Shown here piece after piece: positions 63,901 through 64,000 of a stretch of DNA of 64,000 bases. Each line of letters starts with the position of its first letter. The stretch's first letter is position 1. The translations under genes were made by a program, and so were the position numbers. Below the pieces are notes generated by a model. That model searched no databases. It had not been told where the DNA came from and saw only the letters and a program-made list of their open reading frames with translations. The DNA comes from Hofstenia miamia (Eukaryota; Xenacoelomorpha; Acoela; Hofsteniidae), in the NCBI GenBank assembly GCA_900660155.1, contig CABFPE010001141.1:20069-84068 (forward strand). Direction: 5' to 3'.

Positions 63901-64000
63901 CAGCGGCGTTTTCTTTTTATCTTTGATTAGAGAAGATGCCGCATCAAGTGTCGGCGCACCAGCAAATAGCTTTTCGCGAATCGCTTCTGTGAGCGAAAGA

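Larger units (their letters stand above)
60961..64000 (-). mobile_element. SGNH/2A LINE, inverse copy lacking RT
   Basis: This copy runs on the minus strand from beyond the window edge to a 3' end identical in phrase to that at 57.86 kb (CAATAAATTTGCTTTGACTC). ORF1 and the endonuclease part of ORF2 are present. The sequence then passes from FKFIYAKEKMEKAL near 61.45 kb to 3' terminal sequence, skipping the whole RT. It is therefore an internally deleted, non-autonomous form. Near-duplicates flank single N positions at 62236 and 63562. Confidence 0.7.

Overview
The window is AT-rich, intron-containing animal DNA made up mostly of transposable elements in different stages of decay. The evidence for a metazoan, most likely an invertebrate, is as follows. 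There is a BRICHOS-domain type II membrane protein, a family known from animals. There are GT-AG introns with microexons. The repeats include APE-type and restriction-like-endonuclease (RLE) LINEs, a Penelope-like element, piggyBac, hAT and probable PIF/Harbinger DNA transposons, and long (TA)n and (TTA)n microsatellites. No operon, prokaryotic gene, rRNA or intact tRNA was seen. The species cannot be fixed from sequence alone.

Layout. 1-1.5 kb: 3' part of an R4/Dong-like RLE LINE (+). 2.9-3.3 kb: an exon encoding three membrane helices that resemble a rhodopsin-type receptor. 5.3-8.0 kb: LINE fragments, a hAT MITE with perfect 8-bp target duplications, and a TTAA-bounded piggyBac MITE. 10.0-15.2 kb: three head-to-tail R4/Dong-like copies (-) separated by AAT repeats or an assembly gap; two share the same deletion of the RT catalytic region. 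15.2-22.3 kb: several LINE remnants, a second copy of the hAT MITE, a 76-bp perfect palindrome, and a 1.6-kb hAT element nested in LINE sequence. 22.95-25.44 kb: piggyBac relic 1. 25.8-26.6 kb: an intact single-exon BRICHOS gene. 27.1-28.1 kb: two Penelope-like arms in inverted orientation. 28.2-28.35 kb: a possible 42-residue secreted peptide. 31.2-34.6 kb: a possible TTAA element, a LINE tail and a cluster of inverted 20-bp motifs. 35.3-38.3 kb: a nearly intact RLE LINE (-) with one frameshift. 38.6-42.0 kb: LINE and hAT relics. 44.56-47.11 kb: piggyBac relic 2. 47.3-47.75 kb: a MITE with 3-bp TSD.

48.2-60.3 kb (-): a host gene with at least five exons in consistent phase (86, 160, 18, 26 and 1092 nt) encoding an acidic then Lys/Ser-rich protein. 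Its introns hold a hAT MITE, a LINE with an SGNH-type ORF1 and a 2A-like motif, and a degraded R4/Dong fragment. 60.96-64 kb: a second copy of that LINE in inverse orientation, lacking its RT.

The most interesting pattern is in the TTAA elements. Two piggyBac relics and one MITE carry palindromes of about 16 bp at nearly the same distances from their ends (19-20 bp from one end, 135-137 bp from the other), but each element has its own half-site. This looks like transposase-binding architecture kept while the recognised sequence diverged. Caution is needed at four single-N positions (54488, 54779, 62236, 63562) and two N gaps. Each single N is flanked by near-duplicate sequence, which suggests assembly joins rather than real duplications.
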